Assembly (NCBI GenBank): GCA_964422145.1
Contig: CAYQZV010000035.1
Span: 1 to 5,496 of the forward strand
Source: JACNKV01 sp964422145
GTDB taxonomy: Bacteria; Fidelibacterota; Marinisomatia; Marinisomatales; JACNKV01
Direction: 5' to 3'
Length of the DNA: 5,496 nucleotides
Positions 5,302 to 5,496 of the stretch are shown one piece after another (position 1 is the stretch's first letter; each line of letters begins with the position of its first letter). Position numbers and translations under genes: made by a program. The notes under the pieces are model-generated. The model was not told where the DNA came from and made no database searches. It saw only the letters and a program-made list of their open reading frames with translations.

Positions 5302-5496
5302 AGTTTGCAGGGTATATTTCGGCAGGTGGGTAATATGTTTTACGCTTTAATAAAATAATATCGCCCATGTACAAATGGCTCTGAGAAAAACCGGTTCAAT
5401 TCACCCAGCATAAATTATTAGCAAATTGCGTAAGAAGTATATTTCGATTACTTTCCATGTGATTTCTGTCCGGGGGGTAAGATTTTATATCGGCAG
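5302..5496. other. non-coding end of window, nothing recognised
   Basis: After the GNAT remnant the sequence is A/T-rich, with stops in all frames at short intervals. I see no ribosome binding site with a following frame, no stable hairpin with a T-run and no attC-like box pair. A gene could start beyond the window. Confidence 0.4.

Noticed and set aside
1..5496. CRISPR array, tRNA, rRNA, transposase or terminal inverted repeats of an insertion sequence
   Set aside because: I looked for regularly spaced direct repeats, tRNA-like arms, transposase motifs and matching ends, and saw none.

Overview
The window looks like accessory bacterial DNA with few genes. Four intact protein genes lie on the + strand: an NTF2/SnoaL-like protein (717-1145), a lipoprotein with two retropepsin-like aspartyl protease domains and a PDZ domain (1440-2663), a class I SAM methyltransferase (2900-3721) and a CPBP (Rce1/Abi type) intramembrane metalloprotease (3779-4819). 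They are separated by long non-coding gaps and differ strongly in base composition. The protease gene is very AT-rich (17 G/C of 60 in 2521-2580), while the methyltransferase gene is GC-rich (40 of 60 in 3301-3360). The genes are therefore probably not of one origin. A lipoprotein signal suggests a bacterium that makes lipoproteins. A Bacteroidota/Calditrichota-like or Chloroflexota-like source is a guess that the sequence does not settle.

Between and behind the genes are imperfect inverted repeats with the architecture of integron attC recombination sites: outer RYYYAAC/GTTRRRY-like boxes, an unpaired spacer, an inner box with one extra unpaired base, and a variable terminal stem. The best are 506-558, just after a short broken reading frame, and 4823-4951, starting 3 bases after the CPBP stop codon. 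Weaker candidates are 48-147 and 1264-1368. The outer box of the 506 site (ACAGAAC) is the exact complement of GTTCTGT at 141-147. That is what is expected if 142-552 was once one circular gene cassette. I see no integrase gene and no attI, so at most this is an attC cluster without integrase, or old and decayed cassettes.

Layout: 1-141 is the tail of an upstream unit with hairpins and no gene. 142-552 is a putative cassette with a reading frame broken by one TAG. 553-716 is the leader of the SnoaL-like gene, with inverted repeats that could be operators. 1146-1439 is a gap with nested hairpins and an unexplained open frame on the minus strand. 2664-2899 is a gap where composition switches from AT-rich to GC-rich. 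3722-3778 is a short spacer. 4820-4951 is the attC-like hairpin. 4952-5301 holds a decayed GNAT acetyltransferase of which only the C-terminal part is readable. In 5302-5496 I see nothing.

No pathway links the genes. The methyltransferase and CPBP protease are neighbours, 57 bases apart and on the same strand, and may have arrived together. The rest look like independently acquired, separately expressed units.
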